From Streptomyces odontomachi (lineage in GTDB: Bacteria; Actinomycetota; Actinomycetes; Streptomycetales; Streptomycetaceae), in the NCBI RefSeq assembly GCF_024435355.1, contig NZ_JAMJWG010000002.1:124001-188000 (forward strand): a stretch of 64,000 bases of DNA, in the 5' to 3' direction. The position numbers were made by a program, and so were the translations under genes. The notes under the pieces were generated by a model, which worked only from the letters and a program-made list of their open reading frames with translations, made no database searches and had not been told where the DNA came from. Shown in pieces: positions 32,758-43,002 of the stretch (the first letter of the stretch is position 1; each line of letters starts with the position of its first letter).

Positions 32758-33378
32758 TCAGCCCCGGGGTTCCGGCGGATGCGGCGGAGGGGGCGGGGGC
32801 TTCGGGGGGTGGTGGGGGGCGTGCGGACCGGCCTCCGGCCCCGGTGGCGGCGGGGGCGGAGGTGCCGGTGGATGGGGCGGCAGGGTGGTGAGGTCGGGGG
32901 TGGTCTCGGGCCAGACCAGCAGGACCGGGCACGGGGCGTGGTCGACGACGAACCGGCCGGCCGGTCCCAGGCTGTGCGGCCCGAGCCGGGCGCGCTCCCC
33001 GTCGCGCGCCGCCACCAGCAGTCCGGCGCCCTCGGCCGCGGCCACCACCTCGCGCTCCACCCGGCCGTGCCGCTCCACGAGTGAGCAGGCACGCCCCAGC
33101 CGCTGTGCGGCGGTCTCCAGCAGGTGCTGCCCGGCCGAGGCGCCCAGGTCCTCCAGCCGTGCCCCGGGGTCACGCTCCGGAGCGCCCCGGCCGAGCAGCC
33201 CGAAGAAGGCGCCGTGCGCGACGCCCGGCACCTCGTCCGGCCGCACGTGCACCAGCACGATCTCGGCGTCCTCGGGCGCATGGATGCCGGCCGCGTCCAC
33301 GCAGGCCGGCCAGGTGCCTTCCACGATCCAGACGATCACACGCACAGGAGCACCCCCCGGCACCGCAGCAGCTTCCAC
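32758..33378 (-). CDS. Universal stress protein with proline-rich tail
   Basis: The product is up to 206 residues. RVIVWIVEGTWPACVDAAGI opens a UspA-like alpha/beta fold. GRFVVDHAPCPVLLVWPE closes it. The last 45 residues are a Pro/His-rich tail (PPPPPPPGPEAGPHAPHH). The usual nucleotide-binding Gly motif is not clear. GTG 33378 follows GGAGGTGA; GTG 33345 is nearer to the conserved fold. It is 34 bases after the permease gene and likely in its operon. An overlapping 14-codon frame also uses the same ribosome site. Confidence 0.8.
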   Translation of the reverse strand: MEAAAVPGGAPVRVIVWIVEGTWPACVDAAGIHAPEDAEIVLVHVRPDEVPGVAHGAFFGLLGRGAPERDPGARLEDLGASAGQHLLETAAQRLGRACSLVERHGRVEREVVAAAEGAGLLVAARDGERARLGPHSLGPAGRFVVDHAPCPVLLVWPETTPDLTTLPPHPPAPPPPPPPGPEAGPHAPHHPPKPPPPPPHPPEPRG

Positions 33379-33380
33379 AT
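33336..33380 (-). other. Overlapping 14-codon frame at the usp start
   Basis: ATG 33380 sits five bases after GGAGGTGA and reads MWKLLRCRGVLLCV to a TGA, in a different frame from usp. It ends seven bases inside the conserved start (GTG 33345). It may be a coupling leader or chance. Confidence 0.3.
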
Positions 33381-33412
33381 CACGATCACCTCCGGATACG
33401 AACGGGAACGCC

Positions 33413-34675
33413 TCAGACGACGAGTAGGGACAGCCACAACGCGGGCACGGCCATGGCGAGGGCCGCGGGCACGCTGAGGGCGGCGAGCCGGGTGAACTCC
33501 CCCAGGTCGACGTCGTGGGCGTGCCGGTGGGCGATGCGTCGCCACAGCAGCGTGGCGAGCGAGCCGGCGTAGGTGAGGTTCGGTCCGATGTTCACCCCGA
33601 GCAGCGTGGCGAGCACGGCGCCGCTGCCCGCCGGGGCGGTCAGGGGCAGCAGTACCAGCACCGCCGGCAGGTTGTTGATCACATTGGCCAGCACGGCGGC
33701 CAGGCCCGCCACGGCGAACAGTTCGGCCAACCCGGTGCCGCCCGGGACGATCCCGCTGAGCGCCTCTCCGAGCCCCCGGTCGACCACGGCCTTCACCACC
33801 ATGCCGAGCGCGAGCACAAAGGCCAGGAACGGCACCGCAGCGGCGCCCACCAGACCCGCCGGGGTGATCCGGCCACGGAGCAGGGCACGGGCGGCGAGCA
33901 GCGCGGCGCCGGCGGCCGCGGCCCACGCCGGTGCGAGCCCCAGCACCGAAGCGAGGACGAACCCGGCGAGCGTGCAGACCACGGTGACCAGCGCGAACAG
34001 CGGCGGTCGCGGTACGTCCGGCAGGACGTCGAGCGTGCCGCCCGCGGCCAGGTCCGTCGCGAAGAAGCGCCGCAGCACCACGTACTCGGCGGCCACCGCC
34101 AGCACCCAGGGGAGCGCCATCAGCGCGGCGAACCGGGTGAAGCTCAGTCCGGCCGCCTGGAAGGCCAGCAGGTTCGTCAGATTGGAGACCGGCAGCAGGA
34201 GCGATGCCGTGTTCGACAGGTGGGTGCAGGCGTAGACGTGCGGTTTGGGCCGGGCGCCGAGTTGGGCGGCGGTGGCGAACACCACCGGTGTCAGCAGCAC
34301 CACCGTGGCGTCCAGGCTGAGCACCGCCGTGATCACGGAGGCCAGGACGAACACCGCGGCCAGCAGCCGCCTGGGACCCGCCCCCGGCCCGCGCGCCACC
34401 GACCAGCGCGCCATCACCCGCCCGCACCAGGTGAACAGCCCCTCGTCGTCGCAGAGCCTGGCGAGCACCAGCACCGCGGCCAGGAACCCGACGACCGGGG
34501 CCAGCCGGGCCACCTCCGCCCGGGCGTCGTCGAGCGGCAGCGCCCCGGTGACGAGCACGATGACGGCGGCCGGGACGGCGACGGCCGCTTCCGGCAGGCC
34601 GAACGGCCGCAGCACGGCTCCCGCCAGCACGGCCAGCAACAGCACGACGGACAGCGCTTCCAGCGTTGCGTCCAC
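33413..34675 (-). CDS. SLC13/ArsB-type anion permease
   Basis: The protein has 420 residues and about 11 hydrophobic helices. THLSNTASLLLPVSNLTNLL and LANVINNLPAVLVLLPLT are the two symmetrical Asn/Thr re-entrant motifs of the ArsB/NhaD/SLC13 superfamily. GVNIGPNLTYAGSLATLLW is the matching substrate loop. The ion could be arsenite, a dicarboxylate or sodium-linked; no ars genes adjoin. GTG 34675 has AAAGG upstream. The usp gene follows in the same direction. Homologous pairs are common in streptomycetes. Confidence 0.82.
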   Translation of the reverse strand: MDATLEALSVVLLLAVLAGAVLRPFGLPEAAVAVPAAVIVLVTGALPLDDARAEVARLAPVVGFLAAVLVLARLCDDEGLFTWCGRVMARWSVARGPGAGPRRLLAAVFVLASVITAVLSLDATVVLLTPVVFATAAQLGARPKPHVYACTHLSNTASLLLPVSNLTNLLAFQAAGLSFTRFAALMALPWVLAVAAEYVVLRRFFATDLAAGGTLDVLPDVPRPPLFALVTVVCTLAGFVLASVLGLAPAWAAAAGAALLAARALLRGRITPAGLVGAAAVPFLAFVLALGMVVKAVVDRGLGEALSGIVPGGTGLAELFAVAGLAAVLANVINNLPAVLVLLPLTAPAGSGAVLATLLGVNIGPNLTYAGSLATLLWRRIAHRHAHDVDLGEFTRLAALSVPAALAMAVPALWLSLLVV

Positions 34676-34772
34676 CCCGCCCGGCCTTTCTCTGCGCGCC
34701 CGTTTCCCGTGCCGCCCATCATCGCGCGGGCGGGCCCGGTGCCCCCGATCCGCCGCGCCCGGGGCAGCACGA

Positions 34773-34830
34773 CGCCCCGCAGGGTGCGGGGCGGTGGCGT
34801 GGGGGTGCCTCGGGGGGCGCCGCCCACGCC
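34773..34830 (-). terminator. Two hairpins after the GH1 gene
   Basis: CGCCCCGCA (34773-34781) pairs with TGCGGGGCG (34785-34793). GGCGTGGG (34796-34803) pairs with CCCACGCC (34823-34830), with inner GGTGCC/GGCGCC. They end the ABC-GH1 operon ahead of the permease gene. Confidence 0.65.
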
Positions 34831-34963
34831 GTCGAGGTCACCGGGGTGATCCTCTCAGGCGCGGGCGGTCTCCGAAGCAGGCGGTGGGCGGCTTCCGCCG
34901 GGACCAGCTCGCTTCCTGACGTGCCGTTGTACGACCGTCGGCGGTCCGCCGGGCCCGCGGGGG

Positions 34964-36424
<1,461 letters not shown>

Positions 36425-36505
36425 AGGGGGTCCTTCCGGTGATTCGTCCGCCGTGCGGTGGACGGGTGGTTCTGGTCGCGGGCGGCGGTGACGGGGCGGG
36501 CTCGG

Positions 36506-37417
36506 TCAGCCCTTGACGGCACCCTGCATGATGCCGCCGACGATCTGCCGTCCGAAGACGACGAACAGCGCCAGCAGCGGCAGGGTTCCCAGCAGGGCAC
36601 CCGCCATGATCAGCGAGTCGTCGCGGATGTAACCCTCGCTGAGCCGGGTGAGCGCGACAGGCACGGTGGGGTTCTGCATGTCCAGTGCAATGTACGGCCA
36701 GAAGAAATCGTTCCAGGCATGCACGAAGGTGATCATGAACAGCACGGCCATGGCAGGCCGCGCCACCGGCAGCACGATACTGACGAAGATCCGCAGCGAG
36801 TGCGCGCCGTCCACCCGGCCCGCCTCGACCAGTTCGTCCGGCAGCGCCTCGGCCAGGTACTGCCGCATGAAGAACACGCCGACCGCGCTGACCAGCGTGG
36901 GAAAGATGACGGCGGGCAGTTGCTGGCTCCAGCCGAGCTGGGTCATCAGCATGAACAGCGGGACGACACCCAGCTGCGGCGGCACCATCATGGTGCCGAT
37001 GACCAGCATCAGCAGGATGTTGCGGCCCTTGAAGCGCAGTTTGGCGAAGGCGAACCCGGCGAGGGTGGCGAAGAGCACGGTGGACAGGGCGATGCAGCCG
37101 GCCACGATCAGGCTGTTGGCCATGGCCCTGCCGAGGGCGGCGTCACGCCACGCCTTGCCGAGGTTGTCCAGCAGGTGCGGTCCCGGCAGGAACGGCGGGG
37201 GCGTCCGGGTGACCCGGCTGTTGTCGCTGGAGGCGGCCACCATCGTCCAGTACAGCGGGAAGAGCGAGACGACGGTAGCCAGCCCGATCAGGACGTAGGC
37301 GAGCGGTCCGGCGTGGTGCTGGCGGCCGGCGCGCGGCCGCAGTCGCAGCCGCGTCCGGCGTCCGGCCGCGCCCTTCGTGTCCGGGCGGGAGCGCAGCGGC
37401 AGGCTGTCAGTGGTCAT
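36506..37417 (-). CDS. Sugar ABC transporter permease 2 (operon A)
   Basis: The protein has 303 residues and six helices of the MalG type. The ATPase-contacting EAA loop is LPDELVEAGRVDGAHSLRIF. The 40-residue cytosolic head is Arg-rich. It pairs with the neighbouring permease (ATGA overlap) to import the sugar delivered by the SBP at 38701. No ATPase is encoded here, so a shared MsiK-type ATPase elsewhere is expected. The next gene, GH1, follows after 81 bases. Confidence 0.9.
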   Translation of the reverse strand: MTTDSLPLRSRPDTKGAAGRRTRLRLRPRAGRQHHAGPLAYVLIGLATVVSLFPLYWTMVAASSDNSRVTRTPPPFLPGPHLLDNLGKAWRDAALGRAMANSLIVAGCIALSTVLFATLAGFAFAKLRFKGRNILLMLVIGTMMVPPQLGVVPLFMLMTQLGWSQQLPAVIFPTLVSAVGVFFMRQYLAEALPDELVEAGRVDGAHSLRIFVSIVLPVARPAMAVLFMITFVHAWNDFFWPYIALDMQNPTVPVALTRLSEGYIRDDSLIMAGALLGTLPLLALFVVFGRQIVGGIMQGAVKG

Positions 37418-38427
37418 CGGGTGCGCTTCCTTCCGCGCCGGGCGAGCAGGAAGGCGATGAGGCGCTGCCCCGCGAAAACCACCACGAGCAGCAGGAACAT
37501 CGCCCAGGCGATGGTGGCGGCCCGGCCCATCTGGTAGTTCTTCCAGCCCTCCTCGTACAGCAACAGGCCGAGCGTCTGGTACTGGTTGTCCTCGCCGCCG
37601 GTGATGCCGTTGGGGCCCTGGCCGAAGATCAGTGGTTCACCGAAGAGTTGGGTGGCGCCGATGGTGGAGAGCACGATCGTGAAGACGATGGTGGCGCGGA
37701 TGCCGGGGATCGTCACCGTGCGGAACTGCGTCCAGCGGGAGGCGCCGTCGATGGCCGCGGCCTCGTAGCGCTCCAGCGGCACCGCCTGCATGGCGGCGAG
37801 GTACAGCAGGGCGTTGTAGCCGGTCCAGCGCCAGATCACGATCGACGAGACGGCCGCCTGCGCCGCCCACTTGTTGCTCTCCCAGTCCAGCGGGTCGATG
37901 CCGACCAGGCTCAACACCCAGTTGATCATCCCGAAGTCGCGGTTGAAGAGCATGGTGAACACCAGCGCCGCCGCACCCACCGAGGTGGCGTACGGCGTGA
38001 GCGCGGCCACCCGGAAGAAGGCGGCGCCGCGCATCCGGTAGTTGAGCAGGTGCGCCAGGCCGAGCGCCATCAGCAGCTGGGGAACGGTCGAGATCACACC
38101 GATGGTGAAGGTGTTGACCAGCGCGTTCCAGAACCGGTCGTCGTGCCACAGCTCCACGTAGTTGTGGAAGCCGACGAAGTCCATCATGGTCAGCGTGGAC
38201 AGCTCGACGTGGTGCAGGGAGATCCAGCAGGTGTACAGCAGCGGGTAGAGGCTGAAGGCGGCGAAGACGATGAAGAACGGGGCGACGTACGCGTAGGGCG
38301 CGCCGCGTAGATCGAGACGGTGCAGCAGCACGCCACGGCGGGCCCGCAACGGTGCTCGGCCGCCGCCGGGCGGGGCGGCGGCCGGGGCCGGGGTGCCGGC
38401 CGGGGGTGCAGGGGTGGACGCAGCCAC
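37414..38427 (-). CDS. Sugar ABC transporter permease 1 (operon A)
   Basis: The protein has 337 residues and is MalF-like. Six helices are preceded by a Pro/Ala-rich head. The EAA loop is PLERYEAAAIDGASRWTQFR. GTG 38427 is chosen because AAGGAG lies eight bases upstream; the frame is open a further 31 codons but without a site. The last four bases overlap the second permease. A 273-base gap with a strong hairpin separates it from the SBP gene, probably lowering its expression relative to the SBP. Confidence 0.9.
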   Translation of the reverse strand: MAASTPAPPAGTPAPAAAPPGGGRAPLRARRGVLLHRLDLRGAPYAYVAPFFIVFAAFSLYPLLYTCWISLHHVELSTLTMMDFVGFHNYVELWHDDRFWNALVNTFTIGVISTVPQLLMALGLAHLLNYRMRGAAFFRVAALTPYATSVGAAALVFTMLFNRDFGMINWVLSLVGIDPLDWESNKWAAQAAVSSIVIWRWTGYNALLYLAAMQAVPLERYEAAAIDGASRWTQFRTVTIPGIRATIVFTIVLSTIGATQLFGEPLIFGQGPNGITGGEDNQYQTLGLLLYEEGWKNYQMGRAATIAWAMFLLLVVVFAGQRLIAFLLARRGRKRTR

Positions 38428-38530
38428 CTTCTGGCTCCTTCCGGGGCTTGGGCGTGTGATCAGCGGGGCGCCGCAGGACCGGCTCCGCGTCCGGCACTTT
38501 CGGTCCCGGTCGGCGCCCACCCGACCGAGG

Positions 38531-38563
38531 CCCGGGCCGGCTCCGGCGTGGAGCCGGCCCGGG
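38531..38563 (-). promoter_or_regulatory. 14-bp hairpin between SBP and permease (operon A)
   Basis: CCCGGGCCGGCTCC (38531-38544) pairs exactly with 38550-38563 around a 5-nt loop. It is placed as a partial terminator or 3' stabiliser of SBP mRNA. Confidence 0.7.
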
Positions 38564-38700
38564 GGCGGCCTGGCGTCGGCCTGGATCCGGTCCTGCGGAT
38601 CCGGGCCGCCCCCGGCGTTTCGGACGCCGGAGGCGCCGGGGTGCGTGCGGTGGCCACGGGCCGGACCGCGGGGAAGCGGGCGGGCGCGGCGCCCGGGTGG

Positions 38701-40011
38701 CTAGCCGACGGCCTTCTGGATGCGCTCGTCGGTGTTGTCCCAGGCCTTGTCGGGGTCGGTGTGCTGCGACTCGATCTGCTGGATGCCCTGGGAGAAGATG
38801 TCCTTGATCGTGCCGTCCTTGCGGCCGAGCACCTGATGGTCCGGAATCGCCTCGGCCGCGGCGGAGAAGATCTTCCCGATGGGCGCGCCGGCGAAGTAGT
38901 CGGACGTGGCGTTCTTGACCTCGGGCGAGTCCAGGGCGGTCTGCGACGAGGGGAAGTTGCCCAGCTTCTTGAACAGGAACTGCTGCTGCTCGGGCGCCGT
39001 CAGCCAGGCGACCAGCTTCTTCGCCTCCTCCTTGACAGGGCTCGCCTCGGTCACGCCGAGGAAGGAACCGCCCCAGTTGGCGGTCTTCGGTGCCTTGGCG
39101 ACATCCCACTTGCCCTTGTTCTGCGGGCCGGCCTTCTCGGTGATGTGGGCGAGCATCCAGGCGGGGCAGGTGGTGGCGGCGAAGGTGCCGTTGGCCAGGC
39201 CGGGGTCCCAGCCGGGCTGGTACTGCCGCAGCTTGGCGGTGAGCCCGCTGGTGGCCGTGCGCGCGGCGAGTTTCCAGGCGGCCTTGACGGTGGGGCTGGT
39301 CTTGTAGATCAGGTCGCCCTTGGCGTTGTAGAACTGCTCGGGATCGCCGTAGATCATCGCGTTGAACAGGGCGGTGGCGCTGTCCACGTAGGCCACCTTG
39401 GGGTTCTTGTTGTGGGCCTTGAAGTCGTCGCCGACGTCGACGAACTTCTTCCAGTCGCCCGCCCACAGCCGGCCCACCTCGTCGCGGTCGGTGGGCAGTC
39501 CGGCCGCCTTGAAGAGGTCCTTGCGGTAGCACACGGCGAGCGGGCCGATGTCCGTGCCGAGCCCGAGGACCTTGCCGTCCTTGGTGGTGATCTGGCCTTC
39601 CTTCCACGGCAGGAAGTGATCGATGTCCGCCCCGTGGGAGAGGTCGACGAACTTGTCCGCCTGGGTCTCGACGATCTCCTTGGCGCGGCCCACCTCGATG
39701 CCCTGGATGTCCTTCAGGCCGCTGCCGGCGGCCAGGTGGGTCTGTAGCGCGGTGTAGTACGTCTGCTCGTCACCGGCCACGTCTGCCTTGATCTTGATGT
39801 TCGGGTGCTCCTGCATGTACTTCTCGAGGAGCCCGGTCTCCTTGAAGCCCATCACGCCGAACAGGCCCATGGTGATGGTGGTCTTGCCGTCCTTCGTGCC
39901 GCCTCCGGTGCCGGAGCTGCTGCCGCTGCATCCCGCGACGAGTGTCAGGGTGGCCAGGGCCGCCACCATGGCGGCGAGTCTGCTGCTCAACGTGCGGCGG
40001 TGTATGCCCAT
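38701..40011 (-). CDS. Sugar ABC transporter substrate-binding lipoprotein (operon A)
   Basis: The protein has 436 residues. The leader IHRRTLSSRLAAMVAALATL ends in lipobox LVAGC, giving a membrane-anchored lipoprotein. The mature part is a cluster-B type sugar-binding protein (TITMGLFGVMGFKETGLLEK; KLVAWLTAPEQQQFLFKKLG). The sugar is unknown; the linked GH1 points to a beta-glucoside. AGGAGG precedes ATG 40011. Its promoter region carries two LacI palindromes and a 5'-leader hairpin (40059-40076). Confidence 0.92.
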   Translation of the reverse strand: MGIHRRTLSSRLAAMVAALATLTLVAGCSGSSSGTGGGTKDGKTTITMGLFGVMGFKETGLLEKYMQEHPNIKIKADVAGDEQTYYTALQTHLAAGSGLKDIQGIEVGRAKEIVETQADKFVDLSHGADIDHFLPWKEGQITTKDGKVLGLGTDIGPLAVCYRKDLFKAAGLPTDRDEVGRLWAGDWKKFVDVGDDFKAHNKNPKVAYVDSATALFNAMIYGDPEQFYNAKGDLIYKTSPTVKAAWKLAARTATSGLTAKLRQYQPGWDPGLANGTFAATTCPAWMLAHITEKAGPQNKGKWDVAKAPKTANWGGSFLGVTEASPVKEEAKKLVAWLTAPEQQQFLFKKLGNFPSSQTALDSPEVKNATSDYFAGAPIGKIFSAAAEAIPDHQVLGRKDGTIKDIFSQGIQQIESQHTDPDKAWDNTDERIQKAVG

Positions 40012-40058
40012 CGGGTCCTCCTGAACGGCGACGCTGACGCGCTTCGGTTAGGGCCCGG

Positions 40059-40138
40059 CCAACCTGTGTCGGTTGGCTCGAACGGTGCAGTGGGTACGTT
40101 CCCAACGGAAACCGCGATAACGTTGGGAACGTTCCCAA
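40059..40138. promoter_or_regulatory. Twin LacI operators and leader hairpin
   Basis: TTGGGAACGTTCCCAA (40123-40138) is a perfect 16-bp palindrome. A 13/16 match (GTGGGTACGTTCCCAA) lies at 40090-40105, centred 33 bases away, about three helical turns. CCAACC (40059-40064) and GGTTGG (40071-40076) form a hairpin in the SBP leader. The region is shared with the divergent lacI. Confidence 0.8.
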
Positions 40139-40309
40139 TGGATGCTGGAAGACTGACTTGCAAACGTCGGACCTGTCAAGGACGAGGGGCGCACTTCCGG
40201 CCGGGTACCGCTTGTGCCGGCACCGGCCGGCCCGGCGGGCGGCCCGCGCCTCTCTGGCACAATCGCAGGTGACATGGGGTCAAGTGGGACTGGCATGGAA
40301 GGGCAGGGC

Positions 40310-41326
40310 ATGACGGACAGGCGGCGGCCGACCATCAAGACGGTGGCCGCGCGCGCCGGCGTCGGGCGCACCACGGTGTCCCGCGTGATCAATGGTTCGG
40401 ATCTGGTCAGCGACACGGCCCGTGCAGCGGTCCTCGCGGCCATCGACGAGCTGGGCTACGTGCCGAACTCGGTGGCCCGTGGCCTGGTCACCAGCCGGAC
40501 GGACGCCGTTGCGCTGGTCATCCCGGAGTCGGAGAGCCGGCTGGGCTCGGAGCCGTACTTCTCGGCCGTCATCCGCGGTGTCAGCACCGCGCTCGCCACC
40601 ACCAGGACACAGCTCCAGCTGGTCCTCGTGCGCGACCAGGCCGAGTTGGACCAGCTGACCGCGTCCGTCGCGGCCCGCCGGGTGGACGGTGTCCTCCTGG
40701 TGTCCGTGCACGCCGACGATCCGTTGCCGGCCCTGCTGGAGGGCATGGGACTGCCGACCGTGCTGGCCGGGCGGCGCTCCTCGCACGAGTCGCTCAGCCA
40801 TGTGCACTCCGACAACGCCGGGGGCGCCGCCGCCGCGGTGTCCCATCTGCTGGCGCGCGGGCGCCGCACGATCGCGACCATCGCGGGCCCGCAGGACATG
40901 GACGTCGGCCGCAGCAGGCTGAGCGGTTGGCGCGCCGCGCTGACCGCTGCCGGCCGCCCGCACACCGGCCCCCTGGTGGCCGTCTCCGACTTCACCGAGG
41001 AGGGCGGCGAGCGCGCCATGCGCACCCTGCTGGCCCAGGTGCCGGACCTGGACGCCGTGTTCGCCGCGTCCGACGTGATGGCGGCCGGCGCCCTGCTGGA
41101 GCTGCGGCGACAGGGGCGGCGGGTGCCGGACGACGTCGCGGTGGTCGGGTTCGAGGACTCGATCATCGCCCGGCACACCAACCCGTCGTTGACGAGCGTG
41201 CGTCAGCCCGTGGAGGAGATCGGTCGCACGATCGCCGAGGTGCTGCTGACGGAGATCGCGCACCCCGACGCGCCCCGCCGGCACCTGGTCCTGCCCACCG
41301 AACTGGTCGTGCGCGAGTCGTCCTGA
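40310..41326 (+). CDS. LacI-family regulator of operon A
   Basis: The protein has 338 residues. The helix-turn-helix and hinge run from PTIKTVAARAGVGRTTVSRV to NGSDLVS and VPNSVARGLVTSR. The periplasmic-binding-like sensor follows (VVGFEDSIIARHTNPSLTSV). It should repress the divergent ABC-GH1 operon through the two GGGAACGTTCCC palindromes and release in the presence of a sugar. ATG 40310 follows AAGGGCAGGGC; ATG 40295 is in frame. Confidence 0.92.
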   Translation: MTDRRRPTIKTVAARAGVGRTTVSRVINGSDLVSDTARAAVLAAIDELGYVPNSVARGLVTSRTDAVALVIPESESRLGSEPYFSAVIRGVSTALATTRTQLQLVLVRDQAELDQLTASVAARRVDGVLLVSVHADDPLPALLEGMGLPTVLAGRRSSHESLSHVHSDNAGGAAAAVSHLLARGRRTIATIAGPQDMDVGRSRLSGWRAALTAAGRPHTGPLVAVSDFTEEGGERAMRTLLAQVPDLDAVFAASDVMAAGALLELRRQGRRVPDDVAVVGFEDSIIARHTNPSLTSVRQPVEEIGRTIAEVLLTEIAHPDAPRRHLVLPTELVVRESS

Positions 41327-41445
41327 GACCGGCGGGTGCCGCCGTCTGGGCCCCGCGGGCCCGCCCGAGGAGCCCCGAACCCTTGCCGCGGCGGTCCGGA
41401 TGCGCTGGACAGGCGCGCAGGGGCGATCGTTATGCTGCCCGAAGC

Positions 41446-41457
41446 GTTCAAACGAAC
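41446..41457 (+). promoter_or_regulatory. DeoR-type box before the hybrid regulator
   Basis: GTTC-AAAC-GAAC (41446-41457) is an inverted repeat that includes TCAAACG, the reverse complement of the CGTTTGA boxes found after the same gene. Confidence 0.5.
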
Positions 41458-41489
41458 ATGTGCCGGGTCGGGGCGAAGGGGCGTGCAGC

Positions 41490-42902
41490 ATGCGGGAGAC
41501 GGTCGATGTGCGGCGCCGGCGGATCCTCGCCGCCATCGAGTCCCGCGGCACGGCCCGGGTCAGCGAACTCGCCTCCGAGCTGGGCGTCTCGGTGGTCACG
41601 GTGCGGCGCGACGTCGAGGAGCTGCACCGCGCGGGCAAGATCGCCCGGGGGCACGGGGTGGCCCGTTCGATGGCGGCGGTCGACGCCCAGGCACCGGTGG
41701 CCGAGGAGCGGCCCGCGGACGGCGCCGTGGTCGCGGTGGTCGTCCCGGAGCGTCACGCCTACCTCTACGAGGCGTTGCACGGCGCGCGCTCCGTCCTGGA
41801 GGCGGCCGGCATGCGCATCGCGCTGCACATCGCGCCGCTTGCGCCTGGTGCGGAACGCCACCTGGTCGAACGGGCACTGGCGGCCGGCGCCCGCGGCCTG
41901 CTGATCGCCCCGCGGTGGCGCAGCGCCGTCGCGGAAGAGGCCGACTACGGCTGGCTCGCCGCGATGCGGGTGCCGGCCGTGCTCATGGAGCGCCGGCCGC
42001 GCCCCGGCAGCGCTCTGCACGCGCTCGACTCGGTCTGCTCCGACCACTGGTACGGCACCCATCTCGCCGTCGATCACCTGGTGTCGCTCGGGCACCGCCG
42101 GATCGTGCTGGCCGCCCGCAACGACAGCCCGACGGCCCGGGCGATCCGTGCCGCGTTCGCCCAGATCGCGGCCGCACGGCCGGAGGTGGTCGACTGGTCG
42201 GTGATGCTCAGCTCGCCCGACGCCACGCCCCGCGCGGCGGACGCGCCCGACGGGTACGGGGCGGCCGGGACGGCCGAGTGGACCGGGCCGGGCGGGGCGG
42301 CCCGGCCGTCCGCGGTGGCGGGCCCGGATGCCACGGAAAGGGTCGACGTCGGACCGGCCGGAGCGCTCGACCTCGCGGCGGTGCTGCGCGAACGGCGTGC
42401 GACCGCCGCGATCCTGCACGGTGACGTCGACGGGCTGATGTTGGTGCAGGGGCTCAGCGAGCAAGGCGTGCGGGTGCCCCGGGACTGCTCCGTGGTGACG
42501 TACGACGACGGGGTGGCCGCCCTGGGCAGTACACCGCTGACGGCCGTGGCACCGCCCAAGCCGGAGATCGGACGGGTGGCCGCCGAGCTGCTGCTGACCC
42601 GGCTCGCCGAGCAGCCGGGCCGTCCGGCACCGGTGCGCAGGATCGAGCTGCTGCCCGAGCTGAAGCAGCGCGGCTCCGCCGTCCCGCTGCGGCATGCGGT
42701 CCCTGCGGGGGCTGGAGGGAGTGGCGGGACCGAGGAGGCCGAGGGGCACGGAGACGCCGAGGGGCACGGAGAGGCCGACGCGGCGGAGGGAACCGGGCGG
42801 CGGGTCGAGGGAGCCGAGCGGGCTGGAAGTCCCGAGAGGCACCCTGCACCTGAGGGTCGGGAAGGTCACGCGGACCTGGCGGACGGCCAGACCCCCGAAT
42901 GA
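41490..42902 (+). CDS. DeoR-type HTH fused to LacI-type sensor domain
   Basis: The protein has 470 residues. Residues 1-60 form a DeoR winged helix (RILAAIESRGTARVSELASE, VVTVRRDVEELHRAGK). Residues 75-395 form a LacI/GalR periplasmic-binding sensor (HLAVDHLVSLGHRRIVLAAR). The sensor is interrupted by an Asp/Gly/Ala-rich insert (about 250-290). The last 70 residues are an acidic, low-complexity tail with an 18-nt tandem repeat (42738-42773). It probably senses the sugar carried by the next SBP. AAGGGG is ten bases before ATG 41490. The SBP gene starts 100 bases after its stop, behind shared boxes. Confidence 0.85.
   Translation: MRETVDVRRRRILAAIESRGTARVSELASELGVSVVTVRRDVEELHRAGKIARGHGVARSMAAVDAQAPVAEERPADGAVVAVVVPERHAYLYEALHGARSVLEAAGMRIALHIAPLAPGAERHLVERALAAGARGLLIAPRWRSAVAEEADYGWLAAMRVPAVLMERRPRPGSALHALDSVCSDHWYGTHLAVDHLVSLGHRRIVLAARNDSPTARAIRAAFAQIAAARPEVVDWSVMLSSPDATPRAADAPDGYGAAGTAEWTGPGGAARPSAVAGPDATERVDVGPAGALDLAAVLRERRATAAILHGDVDGLMLVQGLSEQGVRVPRDCSVVTYDDGVAALGSTPLTAVAPPKPEIGRVAAELLLTRLAEQPGRPAPVRRIELLPELKQRGSAVPLRHAVPAGAGGSGGTEEAEGHGDAEGHGEADAAEGTGRRVEGAERAGSPERHPAPEGREGHADLADGQTPE
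42738..42773 (+). repeat. 18-nt tandem repeat in the regulator tail
   Basis: GCCGAGGGGCACGGAGAC (42738-42755) is repeated with one change at 42756-42773. It encodes two copies of an EGHG(D/E)-type unit. Confidence 0.7.
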
Positions 42903-42903
42903 G

Positions 42904-42918
42904 CGTTTGACCGTTTGA
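42904..42918 (+). promoter_or_regulatory. Paired CGTTTGA boxes before SBP operon B
   Basis: CGTTTGA occurs at 42904 and 42912, eight bases apart, immediately after the regulator stop codon. The inverted form occurs before the regulator itself. Confidence 0.55.
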
Positions 42919-43002
42919 ATTCTCTTCTGATCGATCTATTGACCCGGTCTGGTCAGGCGATCAGGATGCCCGTGTCCCACACCGGAGCCGCGGGAGGCCG
43001 CC

